In this document: positions 17,983-27,200 of the stretch, piece after piece | Numbering within the stretch: the first letter of the stretch is position 1 | Layout of the letters: the number at the start of each line of letters is the position of its first letter | Assembly (NCBI RefSeq): GCF_014202315.1 | Contig: NZ_JACHGN010000041.1 | Span: 1-52,443, forward strand | Reading direction: 5' to 3' | Length of the DNA: 52,443 nt | DNA from: Thermocatellispora tengchongensis | Lineage (GTDB): Bacteria; Actinomycetota; Actinomycetes; Streptosporangiales; Streptosporangiaceae | The notes under the pieces: model-generated | What the model saw: only the letters and a program-made list of their open reading frames with translations | The model's database searches: none | Told to the model about the DNA's origin: nothing | Program-made: the position numbers and the translations under genes

Positions 17983-19200
17983 GTGATCAGGAACCTGCAG
18001 CCCACCCTCGTCCTCCTCCTCGCCCTGGCGGGCATCACCGCGGCCGCCGAATCGCGCCCCGCCCACGCCGCCCCGGCACCGCCCGGCCGGGACTCCGGCC
18101 CGCACCGGGACCCCGACGACCTGTACGACTCCGGTGACCTGTACGACTCGGGCGACCTGTACGACTCCGGCTACCCGTACGACCCGGATGACCTGTACGA
18201 CTCCGGCGAACGCGCCGAAGGCGGCGCGAAGAGCGGCGGGAAGGGCGGTGCGAAGGGGGATGCGAAGAGCGGCGCGAAAGGCGGCGCGAAAGGCGACGGC
18301 ACCCGGTACGACGACCTCGTCCCCATCCCGGAACCGGATCTGGCCGCCGAGCCGGACGTCGAGGTGGACGTCGCGCCGGACGTCGAGCCGCTTCCCGCGC
18401 CGGTGCGCGTACCCGTGCCCAAGCCTGTGCCCGAAACCGTGCTCAAGTCCGTGCCCGTCGCGCCCCGCCCGCTGCCGCAGGCGGCCGAGGGGGACAAGCG
18501 GCGTCCCGAGTCGCACAAGCAGCACAAACGCCACGACCAGGGCGACCGGCGTGACCGGCACGAGGGGCGCGAGCAGGACGTGCCCGCCGTGCTGCGCCCC
18601 GGCGACCGCGGCCAGGCGGTGCGCCGCCTCCAGGCCCGGCTGAGCCGGCTCGGCTACGACCCGGGCCGGATCAACGGCGTGTACGGCGACGAGACCAGGT
18701 TCGCGCTGTGGGCCTTCCAGAAGACCCAGGGCCTGATGCCCCGCAACGACGTGCGGCCCGAGGTGTGGGCCGCGCTGGAACGGCCGAGGCCGCCCCGCGT
18801 CCTCGCCCGCGCCACCTCAGGGCGCCGGGTGGAGATCGACCTGACCCGCCAGATCCTGACCCTCTACCAGGGCCGCAAGCCGGTGCTGATCTCGCATATC
18901 TCCAGCGGCGCCGAGGTCAGGTACTGCCACAACGGGCACTGCGGCGACGCGGTCACCCCGACCGGCGACTTCCGCTTCTACCGGCGCGCCGCCGGCTGGA
19001 CGACCGGCCCGCTCGGCTCGATGTACAACTCGCTGTACTTCAGCGGCGGCATGGCCGTGCACGGCTCCACCAGGGTGCCGCTGCGCCCCGCCTCGCACGG
19101 GTGCGTACGCATGCCGCTGCACGTCGCCGACCGCTTCTACCGGATCGCGCAGATCGGCGACCCGGTGCACGTCCGCGGCAGCATCCGGCCCCGGCGCTGA
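17983..19200 (+). CDS. Secreted L,D-transpeptidase (YkuD) with peptidoglycan-binding domain
   Basis: A 405-aa exported wall enzyme. Signal peptide 1-30 (core TLVLLLALAGITAAA, AHA cleavage site). Linker 46-75 has hexapeptide repeats (DLYDSG), then Lys/Gly repeats (GGAKSGGKGGAKGD), a Pro/Val stretch and a charged segment. A PG_binding_1 domain spans about 205-262 (GDRGQAVRRLQARLSRLGY). The YkuD domain has H360 (HGSTR) and catalytic C374 in SHGCVRM. It forms or exchanges 3-3 crosslinks in peptidoglycan. The start is GTG 17983; the SD is poor. Confidence 0.93.
   Translation: MIRNLQPTLVLLLALAGITAAAESRPAHAAPAPPGRDSGPHRDPDDLYDSGDLYDSGDLYDSGYPYDPDDLYDSGERAEGGAKSGGKGGAKGDAKSGAKGGAKGDGTRYDDLVPIPEPDLAAEPDVEVDVAPDVEPLPAPVRVPVPKPVPETVLKSVPVAPRPLPQAAEGDKRRPESHKQHKRHDQGDRRDRHEGREQDVPAVLRPGDRGQAVRRLQARLSRLGYDPGRINGVYGDETRFALWAFQKTQGLMPRNDVRPEVWAALERPRPPRVLARATSGRRVEIDLTRQILTLYQGRKPVLISHISSGAEVRYCHNGHCGDAVTPTGDFRFYRRAAGWTTGPLGSMYNSLYFSGGMAVHGSTRVPLRPASHGCVRMPLHVADRFYRIAQIGDPVHVRGSIRPRR
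18118..18207 (+). repeat. Five 18-bp repeats encoding DLYDSG
   Basis: DLYDSG x3, YPYDPD, DLYDSG in the wall-linker of the L,D-transpeptidase; exact 18-bp period with high nucleotide identity. Confidence 0.88.
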
Positions 19201-19246
19201 GATCGCGGCGCTGAGGGTCGGCGCCGAGGTCGCGGCGCTGACACCT

Positions 19247-19268
19247 CCCCCTGACCGACCGTCGGGGG
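19247..19268 (+). terminator. Terminator-like hairpin after the L,D-transpeptidase
   Basis: CCCCC-T-GAC / GTC-GGGGG stem (one bulge, 5-nt loop), 47 bp after the stop and followed by GGTTCT. Confidence 0.45.
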
Positions 19269-19276
19269 GTTCTGAC

Positions 19277-19306
19277 TTGACGCTCGGCGGCGGGCGATGG
19301 TGATCT
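19277..19306 (+). promoter_or_regulatory. Promoter candidate for the HTH-only gene
   Basis: TTGACG (19277-19282), 18-bp spacer, TGATCT (19301-19306); about 40 nt before the SD GAGGAGGA of the gene at 19355. Confidence 0.35.
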
Positions 19307-19354
19307 CTAAGGCGGTTGGTTCTGCACGTGGACTGAACGAGCGCGAGGAGGACC

Positions 19355-19675
19355 ATGACCGCCGCCGGACGGCAGCACGCCTGCCAGGTCGCCGCCACCA
19401 CCCCCAGGGTGCGGCGGGACGAGGTGCCCGGGCACCTGGTGGGCCCGTTGCAGCAGTTGCTCGACGGCGCACCCGACACGATCGCGTGCCGGCGGCTGAG
19501 CATGTCGCAGCGCACGTTCAGCAGGCGCGTGGCCGAGCTGCTGGACCACCTGGGCGCCACCACGCGCTTCCAGGGCGGCGTCGAGGCCGTACGCCGCGGC
19601 TGGGTCGAGATCGGCCCCGGTTTGGAGCCCGGTCTGCAGCCCGGCCTGGAGCCGGAGCGGCGTACGGCGGACTGA
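19355..19675 (+). CDS. Small LuxR-type HTH-only protein
   Basis: A 106-aa protein that is little more than one LuxR/GerE-like HTH (about residues 35-82: ACRRLSMSQRTFSRRVAELL, then LGATTRFQGGVEAVRRGW). There is no receiver or sensor domain. It resembles the C-terminal DNA-binding end of larger actinobacterial HTH regulators. The C-terminal tail repeats G-L-x-P (GLEPGLQPGLEP). SD GAGGAGGA lies directly upstream of ATG 19355. It may be an orphan DNA-binding modulator or a decayed longer regulator; targets unknown. Confidence 0.7.
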   Translation: MTAAGRQHACQVAATTPRVRRDEVPGHLVGPLQQLLDGAPDTIACRRLSMSQRTFSRRVAELLDHLGATTRFQGGVEAVRRGWVEIGPGLEPGLQPGLEPERRTAD

Positions 19676-19813
19676 CCGCGGCCGGCGCCAGGGCCACGAG
19701 CGTCTGCGACGGGTGCGGGTCCTCGGATCGCCCGGCACGGCCGGCCGCGCGCGGCCCTAGGCTTCCCCGCGGCGGGCCCGCCGGAGGCCCGTACCGCACC
19801 TTCGGGAGGCACC

Positions 19814-20800
19814 GTGGCCCTGTTCGACCTGCCGATCGACGACCTGCGCGCGTACGCGCCGCCGCGCGAGGAGCCCGCCGGGTTCGACGCGTTCTGGAGC
19901 GAGACGCTCGCCGAGGCACGGGCGCACGACCTCGACCCCGTGCTCACCCCGCAGGACGTCCCGTTCGACCTGGTGGACGTGGCGGAGATCGCGTTCTCGG
20001 GGTTCGGCGGGCACCGGATCGGCGGCTGGTTCATCGTCCCCCGCCGCCCCGCCGACGCCGGGCCGCTGCCGTGCGTGGTGCGCTACCTGGGCTACCAGAT
20101 GGGCCGCGGCTACCCGCACCAGTGGCTCGACTACCCGGCCGCGGGCTTCGCCACCCTGGTCATGGACACCCGGGGGCAGGGCGGCGGCTCGGGGGTGCCG
20201 GGCCGCACCCCCGACCCGTACGGCGGCACCACCGCCGAGGTGCCCGGCTTCCTCACCCGCGGCCTGAGCTCCCCGTACGACTACTACTACCGCCGCGTGT
20301 ACGTTGACGCCGTGCGCGCCGTCGAGGCCGCGGCGGCGCTGCCCGGGGTCGATCCCGGCCGGATCATGGTGGCCGCGGGCAGCCAGGGCGGCGGCGTCGG
20401 GCTGGCCGTGGCCGGGCTGATCCCCGAGGCGCTGCGCGCGGTCTTCCTCGACGTGCCCTCGCTGGTGCTGTTCCGCCGGGCCACCGAGATCAGCAACACC
20501 GGCTCGCGCGCCGAGATCGCGGAGTACCTGCGCACCCACCGCGCGAGCGTCGAGGAGGTCTTCGGGGTGCTCGGCTTCTTCGACGGCGTCAACTTCGCCC
20601 CACGCGCCACCGTGCCCGCCTGGTTCTCGGTGGGGCTGATGGACCAGGTCTGCCCGCCCTCCACGGTCTTCGCCGCCTACAACCACTACGCCGGGCCCAA
20701 GGAGATCCGCGTGTGGCCGTACAACGGGCACGAGGGCGGCGGCCCGGCGCAGGAGGCCGCCAACCTCGCCCGCGCCCGCCTCCTCCTGGGCACGGGCTGA
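19814..20800 (+). CDS. CE7 family acetyl-ester hydrolase (acetylxylan esterase/cephalosporin-C deacetylase type)
   Basis: A 328-aa alpha/beta hydrolase of the CE7 type. Marks: RGQGGGSG oxyanion region, nucleophile S190 in GSQGGG, D277 (LMDQVCPP) and H306 (NGHEGG). There is no signal peptide, so it would deacetylate imported acetylated xylo-oligosaccharides or small acetyl esters inside the cell. The start is GTG 19814 with GGGAGG upstream. Length is normal for CE7 (about 320). Confidence 0.93.
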   Translation: MALFDLPIDDLRAYAPPREEPAGFDAFWSETLAEARAHDLDPVLTPQDVPFDLVDVAEIAFSGFGGHRIGGWFIVPRRPADAGPLPCVVRYLGYQMGRGYPHQWLDYPAAGFATLVMDTRGQGGGSGVPGRTPDPYGGTTAEVPGFLTRGLSSPYDYYYRRVYVDAVRAVEAAAALPGVDPGRIMVAAGSQGGGVGLAVAGLIPEALRAVFLDVPSLVLFRRATEISNTGSRAEIAEYLRTHRASVEEVFGVLGFFDGVNFAPRATVPAWFSVGLMDQVCPPSTVFAAYNHYAGPKEIRVWPYNGHEGGGPAQEAANLARARLLLGTG

Positions 20801-20865
20801 CCGGGCTCGGGCTGACCGGGCTCGGGCTGAGTGGGGTGCGGGCCGGCCGGGTGCGGGCCGGCCGG
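20794..20865 (+). repeat. Two short 15-bp tandem duplications
   Basis: GGGCTGACCGGGCTC occurs twice (20794, 20809) plus a partial copy; GTGCGGGCCGGCCGG occurs twice (20836, 20851). They start across the stop codon of the CE7 gene and fill the gap before the next gene. Confidence 0.7.
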
Positions 20866-20997
20866 GCGTGGGCCGAGCCCGCATACCGGCGCCTCGCGGG
20901 CCCAAGACGCGGGCGGCCTTCTGCGTCAGGATGGGGCCACGGTCCCTCGGGGCCGGGTTTCCCCATACAGGACCTACGGTTCCGACGGGAGGCGTGG

Positions 20998-22200
20998 GTG
21001 GACATCGTCATCGGGGTCGTCGGCCCCCATGATCTCGTGGACGACGTGGCCGCCACGTGCGAGGAGCGCCCGGGGGTGCGGGCGCTGCGGCTGGACTACG
21101 AGCGCGAGGCGGAGGCGCCCGCGATCGTGGAGGCCCACGCGGGCGCGGTCGAGGGCTGGCTGTTCACCGGCGCCGTGCCGCACACGCCGGCGCGGGAGGC
21201 CGGCCTGCTGTCCCTCCCCGCCGCGTACGTGGACTACGCCGGGGCCACGCTGCTCGGCGCGCTGGTGCGGTTGCAGCACGCCGGGCACGACGTGACCAGG
21301 GTCACCGTGGACACGCTGCCCGCCGCCGCCGTCACCGCCACCTTCGCCGAGGCCGGGCTGCCGGTCGGCGGGGTGCGCACGCTGCCGTACCGCAGCGGCA
21401 TGACGCCCGGGACGGCGCTGGCCTTCCACCGGCGCGGCGCCCGGCACCCGGCCATCACCTGCCTGCCGTCGGTGCGCGAGGCGCTGCACGGCGAGATGCC
21501 GGTGCTGCGCCTGGTGCCCTCCTCCCACTCGGTGCGCGAGGCCCTGCGCCGGGTGGTGACGGAGGCCGGGTGCCGGGCCCGGGAGGACGCCCAGGTCGCG
21601 ATCGGGCTGGTGGAGACCGAGGTGGAGGAGGGCCTGCTGCGCGAGAGCGCCGCGCTGGGCGGCACCCTGGTGGCCTACCGCGGCGGGCTGCACATGGTGG
21701 TGACCACCCGCGGGCCGCTGCGCGAGGCCACCGGCGGGTTCGCCTCGCTGCCCATGCTGACGCGCCTGGCCACGCGCAACGCGTACGCGCGGGCGGGCTT
21801 CGGGCTGGGCCGCACCGCGGCCGAGGCCGAGAGCCTGGCCCGCCGGGCGCTGGCCCGCGCCCGGCGCATCGGCGGCGTGGTGGCGGTGCTGTCGCTGCAC
21901 GCCGGCACCGACATCGTGCTCGACTCCACCGCCGCGCCCGCGCCCGCGCGGAGCCTGAACCTGATCGCGCGCCGGGTCGGGCTGTCGGTGTCCACCCTGG
22001 AGAAGCTGATCGAGGCCCGGGAGGCGGTGGGCGGCGAGCCGGTGACCACCCGCGAGATCGCCGGGCGGCTGGCCGTCCAGCAGCGCACCGCCCGGCGCAT
22101 GCTGCACCGACTGGAACTGGCGGGCCTGGCCGAGCGGACCGGCAACCTGACCAGCGGCACCAGCGGCCGGCCCCTGACGATGTACCGGCTGACCCTGTGA
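20998..22200 (+). CDS. Three-domain transcriptional regulator (sensor, degenerate GGDEF-like, winged HTH)
   Basis: A 400-aa protein. Residues 1-190 look like an alpha/beta receptor domain (IGVVGPHDLVDDVAATC, GWLFTGAVPHTPA), PrpR-N-like at best. About 195-305 resembles the degenerate nucleotide-cyclase-like domain of PucR/CdaR regulators (FGLGRTAAEAESLARRAL) without a GGDEF signature. The C-terminus (about 320-398) is a winged HTH (TREIAGRLAVQQRTARRMLHR). GTG 20998 has GGGAGG 5 nt upstream. Ligand and targets unknown. It sits just upstream of the GH15 gene with a terminator-like hairpin between them. Confidence 0.7.
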   Translation: MDIVIGVVGPHDLVDDVAATCEERPGVRALRLDYEREAEAPAIVEAHAGAVEGWLFTGAVPHTPAREAGLLSLPAAYVDYAGATLLGALVRLQHAGHDVTRVTVDTLPAAAVTATFAEAGLPVGGVRTLPYRSGMTPGTALAFHRRGARHPAITCLPSVREALHGEMPVLRLVPSSHSVREALRRVVTEAGCRAREDAQVAIGLVETEVEEGLLRESAALGGTLVAYRGGLHMVVTTRGPLREATGGFASLPMLTRLATRNAYARAGFGLGRTAAEAESLARRALARARRIGGVVAVLSLHAGTDIVLDSTAAPAPARSLNLIARRVGLSVSTLEKLIEAREAVGGEPVTTREIAGRLAVQQRTARRMLHRLELAGLAERTGNLTSGTSGRPLTMYRLTL

Positions 22201-22204
22201 CAGA

Positions 22205-22227
22205 GCCGGCCTTGCGCCAGGACCGGC
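22205..22227 (+). terminator. Terminator-like hairpin after the three-domain regulator
   Basis: GCCGG-CCT / AGG-A-CCGGC stem with a 6-nt loop and one bulge, 5 bp after the stop. Confidence 0.5.
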
Positions 22228-22318
22228 GCATGATTAGGTGAAACGGGAGGAGCGCCACGTTGTATGGCGAGTCCGGCATGCGGCGCCGATCTTGGGCCGC
22301 TACCGTGAGGGGATGATG

Positions 22319-24238
22319 ATGGGGGATATCCGCTTGGACAGCCTCAACGGAGCCTCGCCCTTTCCGCCCATCGCGGACTACGGGTTCCTGTCCGACTGCG
22401 AGGTGACCGCCCTGGTGGCGCCGAGCGGCGACGTGGAGTGGCTGTGCGTGCCGCGCCTGGACTCGCCCAGCGTGTTCGGCGCCATATTGGACCGCGGCGC
22501 GGGGCGCTTCCGCCTCGGGCCGGCCGGGGTCAGGGTGCCCGCCGCCCGGCGCTACCTGCCCGGCACGATGGTGCTGGAGACGAGCTGGCACACCCCGACG
22601 GGCTGGATCATCGTCCGCGACGTGCTGCTGATCGGGCCCTGGCACCACACCGACGAGCTGTCGCGCACGCACCGCCGGGCGCCCACCGACTACGACGCCG
22701 ACCACGTGCTGCTGCGCACCGTCCGCTGCGTGAGCGGCGAGGTGCAGGTGACGCTGGACTGCGAGCCGATGTTCGACTACGGCCGCCACCACGCGCGGTG
22801 GAGCTACACCGACCGCGGCTATCACCAGGGCGTGGCCACGGCGGACGGCGCCGACGTCGGCGTGGAGCTGCGGCTCACCACCGACATGCGCCTGGGCTTC
22901 GAGGGCGGCCGGGCCATGGCCCGCACGCTGCTCAAGCAGGGCGAGACCCGCTTCTGCGCGCTGTCGTGGACCGAGCACGAGCCCCCGTACACCTACGAGG
23001 ACGCCTACAGAAGGCTGGTGTGGACCGCGCACCACTGGCAGCACTGGCTGGCCCGGGGCGAGTTCCCCGACCACCCCTGGCGCGGCTTCCTGGAGCGCAG
23101 CGCGCTCACCCTCAAGGGGCTCACCTTCGCCCCCACCGGCGCCCTGGTCGCGGCGGCCACCACCTCGCTGCCGGAGACGCCGGGCGGCGTGCGCAACTGG
23201 GACTACCGCTACACCTGGATCAGAGACTCCACCTTCGCGCTGTGGGGCCTGTACACGCTGGGCTTCGACTGGGAGGCCGACGACTTCTTCTGGTTCGTCG
23301 CCGACGTCGCCGAGCGCGACGAGGACCTGCAGATCATGTACGGCGTGGACGGCGAGCGCGACCTGACCGAGCAGACCCTGGACCACCTGCACGGCTACGA
23401 CGGCGCCCGCCCGGTGCGGGTCGGCAACGGCGCCTACGACCACCGTCAGAACGACGTGTGGGGCGCGGTGCTCGACTCCTTCTACATCCACGTCAAGTCG
23501 CGCGACGGCCTCGACGAGCGGATCTGGCCGATCCTGCGCCGCCTGGTGGAGTCGGCCATCGCGCACTGGCGCGAGCCCGACCGCGGCATCTGGGAGGTGC
23601 GCGGCGAGCCGAAGCACTTCACCTCCTCCAAGGTGATGTGCTGGGTGGCGGCCGACCGGGGCGCGCGCCTGGCCCGGCTGCGCGAGGAGCCCGAGCTGGC
23701 CGCGCGGTGGCAGGCGGTGGCCGACGAGATCCACGCCGACGTGTGCGCCAACGGCGTGTCCGAGCGCGGGGTGTTCACCCAGCACTACGAGACCGACGCG
23801 CTGGACGCCTCGCTGCTGCTGATCCCGCTGTTCCGGTTCCTGCCGGCCGACGACCCGCGCGTGCGCGCCACGGTGCTGGCCATCGCCGAGGAGCTGACGG
23901 TGGAGGACCTGGTGCTGCGCTACATCGTCAAGGAGACCGACGACGGCCTGAGCGGCGAGGAGGGCAGCTTCACGATCTGCTCGTTCTGGCTGGTGTCGGC
24001 GCTGGTCGAGATCGGTGAGCTGCCCCGGGCTCGCAGGCTGTGCGAGAAGCTGCTGTCCTTCGCCAGCCCGCTCGGCCTGTACGCCGAGGAGATCAACCCG
24101 GTCAACGGCCGTCACCTGGGCAACTTCCCGCAGGCGTTCACCCACCTGGCCCTGATCAACGCCATCATCCACATCATCAAGGCCGAGGAGCGCGAGGCCG
24201 CCGTCTCCTACGGCGGCGTCACCCCGCCCCCGGTCTAG
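22319..24238 (+). CDS. GH15 family glycoside hydrolase (trehalase/glucoamylase type)
   Basis: A 639-aa cytoplasmic protein: N-terminal beta-sandwich (1-about 260) and (alpha/alpha)6 barrel. Catalytic glutamates are visible at E426 (GIWEVRG) and E590/E591 (YAEEINP); GVRNWDYRYTWIRDS is the GH15 signature. Actinobacterial members of this type are often trehalases. Of three consecutive ATGs (22313, 22316, 22319) the last is chosen because GAGGGG then lies 6 nt away. It extends the alpha-glucoside theme of the island at 10.5-16.5 kb. Confidence 0.92.
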   Translation: MGDIRLDSLNGASPFPPIADYGFLSDCEVTALVAPSGDVEWLCVPRLDSPSVFGAILDRGAGRFRLGPAGVRVPAARRYLPGTMVLETSWHTPTGWIIVRDVLLIGPWHHTDELSRTHRRAPTDYDADHVLLRTVRCVSGEVQVTLDCEPMFDYGRHHARWSYTDRGYHQGVATADGADVGVELRLTTDMRLGFEGGRAMARTLLKQGETRFCALSWTEHEPPYTYEDAYRRLVWTAHHWQHWLARGEFPDHPWRGFLERSALTLKGLTFAPTGALVAAATTSLPETPGGVRNWDYRYTWIRDSTFALWGLYTLGFDWEADDFFWFVADVAERDEDLQIMYGVDGERDLTEQTLDHLHGYDGARPVRVGNGAYDHRQNDVWGAVLDSFYIHVKSRDGLDERIWPILRRLVESAIAHWREPDRGIWEVRGEPKHFTSSKVMCWVAADRGARLARLREEPELAARWQAVADEIHADVCANGVSERGVFTQHYETDALDASLLLIPLFRFLPADDPRVRATVLAIAEELTVEDLVLRYIVKETDDGLSGEEGSFTICSFWLVSALVEIGELPRARRLCEKLLSFASPLGLYAEEINPVNGRHLGNFPQAFTHLALINAIIHIIKAEEREAAVSYGGVTPPPV

Positions 24239-24288
24239 CCGAGAACCTTCGCCCGCCGCCCCGCGTCCAACGTGCGGAGGAGGGCGCG

Positions 24289-27200
24289 ATGGAGGCGTTG
24301 GCGGCGGGCGACCCGGAGCGCATCGGCGGCTACTGGCTGGCCGGGCGCATCGGCGCGGGCGGGCAGGGCGTCGTGTACGAGGCGTACGACGCCGAGGGCG
24401 GCAGGTACGCGCTGAAGGTGCTGCGCGCGGCCGGCGGCGACGGCGGGCTGCGCGCGCGCTTCGCCAAGGAGGTCGCCGCCGCCCGCCGGGTGGCCTCCTT
24501 CTGCACGGCCAGGGTCGTGGACGCCGACCCCGACGCGACGCCGCCGTACATCGTCAGCGAGTTCGTCGAGGGCCCCGACCTGCGCCGCGCCGGACGCCGG
24601 TTCACCGGCGACGACCTGCATCGCCTGGCGGCGGCCGTGGCGACCGCGCTGACCGCGATCCACGAGGCCGGGGTGGTCCACCGCGACCTGAAGCCCGACA
24701 ACGTGCTGCTCGGCCGCGACGGGCCGCGCGTGATCGACTTCGGCATCGCGCGCACCGCCGAGATGTCGCTGTCGGCGACCGGCCACATCCCGGGCACGCC
24801 GATGTACATGGCGCCGGAGGTGCTGACCGGCGGGCGGGCCGGCCCGCCCGCCGACGTGTTCGCCTGGGGCGCGGTCATGGTGTTCGCGGCCACCGGCGAG
24901 GACCCGTTCCAGGCCGAGACGCTGGGCGCGGTGATGCACCGCGTGCTCTCCCACGACCCCGACCTCGGCGCGCTGCCGCCCACCGTGCGCCCGCTGGTCG
25001 CCGCCGCGCTGAGCAAGGACCCCTCCGGGCGGCCCACCGCGCGCGAGCTGCTGCTGGCGCTGGCGGGCGGCGCGCCGCCCCGCGGCTTCGCCGCGCTGGG
25101 CGGCGGCGAGGAGGCCGAGCCCGCGCTGGGCGCGCTGGCCGAGGACGCGTACGCGCTGCTCTCCCCGGCCGAGCGTGAGCTGGTGCCCGAGCTGCTGCTG
25201 CGCCTGGTCGCGATCGGCCCCGACGGCCTGGAGACGGTACGCCCCGCGCCGGTGGCCGAGCTGCTGCCCGAGCACCCGGAGGCGCGGCGGCGCATCCTGG
25301 AGGTGTTCGGCTACATGCTGGCCGAGCGCGACGGTGAGGTGCGCCTCGCCCGCCCCGCCCTGTTGCGGGCCTGGCCCCGGCTGCGCTCGTGGGTGGAGGC
25401 CGAGCGCGACGGCCTGCCCGTGCTGGCCGGGCTGAGCCGGGCGGCGCGGGAGTGGGAGGCCAACGGCCGCCGCGACGCCGACCTGCTGCAGGGCAGCCGG
25501 CTGGAGGCCGCGCGCGACTGGGCCGCCGCCGGTCGGCGGCACCTCACGCTCACGCCGCTCGAACGCGACTACCTCGCCGAGGCCGGCAGGCTGGTGCGGC
25601 GGCGGTCCAACCGGCGCCGCCTGCTCACCATGGCGCTGGCCGGGCTGCTCGCCCTGTCGCTGGCGGGCGGCGGCATCGCCGTGCACCAGGCCGGGCAGGT
25701 CGCCGAGCAGCGCGACCGGGTGGCGGACGAGCGCGACAAGGGCCGGGCGCGCGAGCTGGCCGGAGAGGTGGCGGGGCTGCGCACGGTGGATCCCGTCAAG
25801 GCGATGCTGCTCAGCGTGGCGGCCTGGCGGCTCAACCCCGGCATCGAGGGCCGCGCCGCGCTGACCGGCTCGCTCTTCCAGCGCGAGGTCGCCGCGTTCC
25901 GGCCGCCGCCCGCCCCGGGCGCGGCCGTCAACACGACCAGCGGCGACGGCCGCCTGATCGCCGCGGTGACCGAGCGCACGGTACGGGTCTTCGACGCCGC
26001 CACCGGAAGGCAGGTCGCGTCCTGGACCGCCCCCGAACTGGCCCGCGGCGTCGCCTCCACCGACCTGAGCGGCACCGGGCGGCTGCTGGCCGTGGTCGCC
26101 GGGGAGAGCGTGGCCGTCTACGAGACCCGCACCGGCAGGCTCGTCGGCGAGGAGGCCATCGACGACAACCCGGCCGTGACCGTGCTGGAGTTCGGCGGCT
26201 CCGACACGATGCTGAACATCACGGTGGCCGAGGCGTCGTTCGGGGTGTGGGACCTCGGCCGCGACCGCGTCGAGCGTCCCCGCTGGGGCTATCCGCAACG
26301 GGTCGTTCCCGGGCCCACCGGCGACCTGGTGGTCACCGAGACCGACGGCGAGGTGAGCGTGTGGCGGTTGCCCGGCTTCCGGCGGGACACCCGCTTCCCC
26401 TCCGGCTGCGGCGGCGAGGACCCGGTGATCGGCTTCAGCCCCGACGGCGGCGCGGTGTTCTGCGCCGGTGAGCGGTTCGAGCTGTGGGACGCCGGGACGG
26501 GGAAGCGGATCAGGCAGGCCGTGGAGGACGACTACGACTACGGGACGTACCGGTGGAGCTGGGACGGGCTCGACGACGACGAGCCGGGCGGCGCGCCGGC
26601 CGGGTTCCGGCTCAGCCGGGACCGCGGGCTCGCCGTCGCGCACCGGGACGCGGTCATCCGCGTGTGGGACGTGGAGCGGCACGAGCGGGTGCTGGACTAC
26701 ACCGCGCGCGGCCGGGTCTCCGACGCCTGGTTCGACCCCGGCGGGCGCATCCTGCGCTACCGGATCGACGACGAGGTGGTCGCGATCGACCTGGCCTTCC
26801 CGGTACGGCCCAGGCCCGCGCCGCCGGACGCGAACTTCGTGGTCCTCAGCGGCGACGCCCGGCTGCTGGCGTACCAGCCGTTCGAGGGCGAGCCGCGGGT
26901 GGAGCTGTGGGACGTCGCGGCGGGACGGGTGCTGGGCTCGGTCCCGGCACAGGAGAACACCGTGCTGGAGGCCCGGTTCGACCCGGCCGCGCGCCTGCTG
27001 GCGCTCTCGCACGTGAACGAGACCGTGGACGTCTACGACGTCGCGACCCGGCGCAGGCTGTGGCACTTCCGGCACCCCCACGGGCTGATCACGACGGGGG
27101 AGGCGTTCTCGCCCGACGGCAGGACGTACGCCGCGGTGTACTCGCAGAACTCCCAGCGCCAGGTGGACTACTGGCTGCACCGCTTCGACGCGCGGACCGG

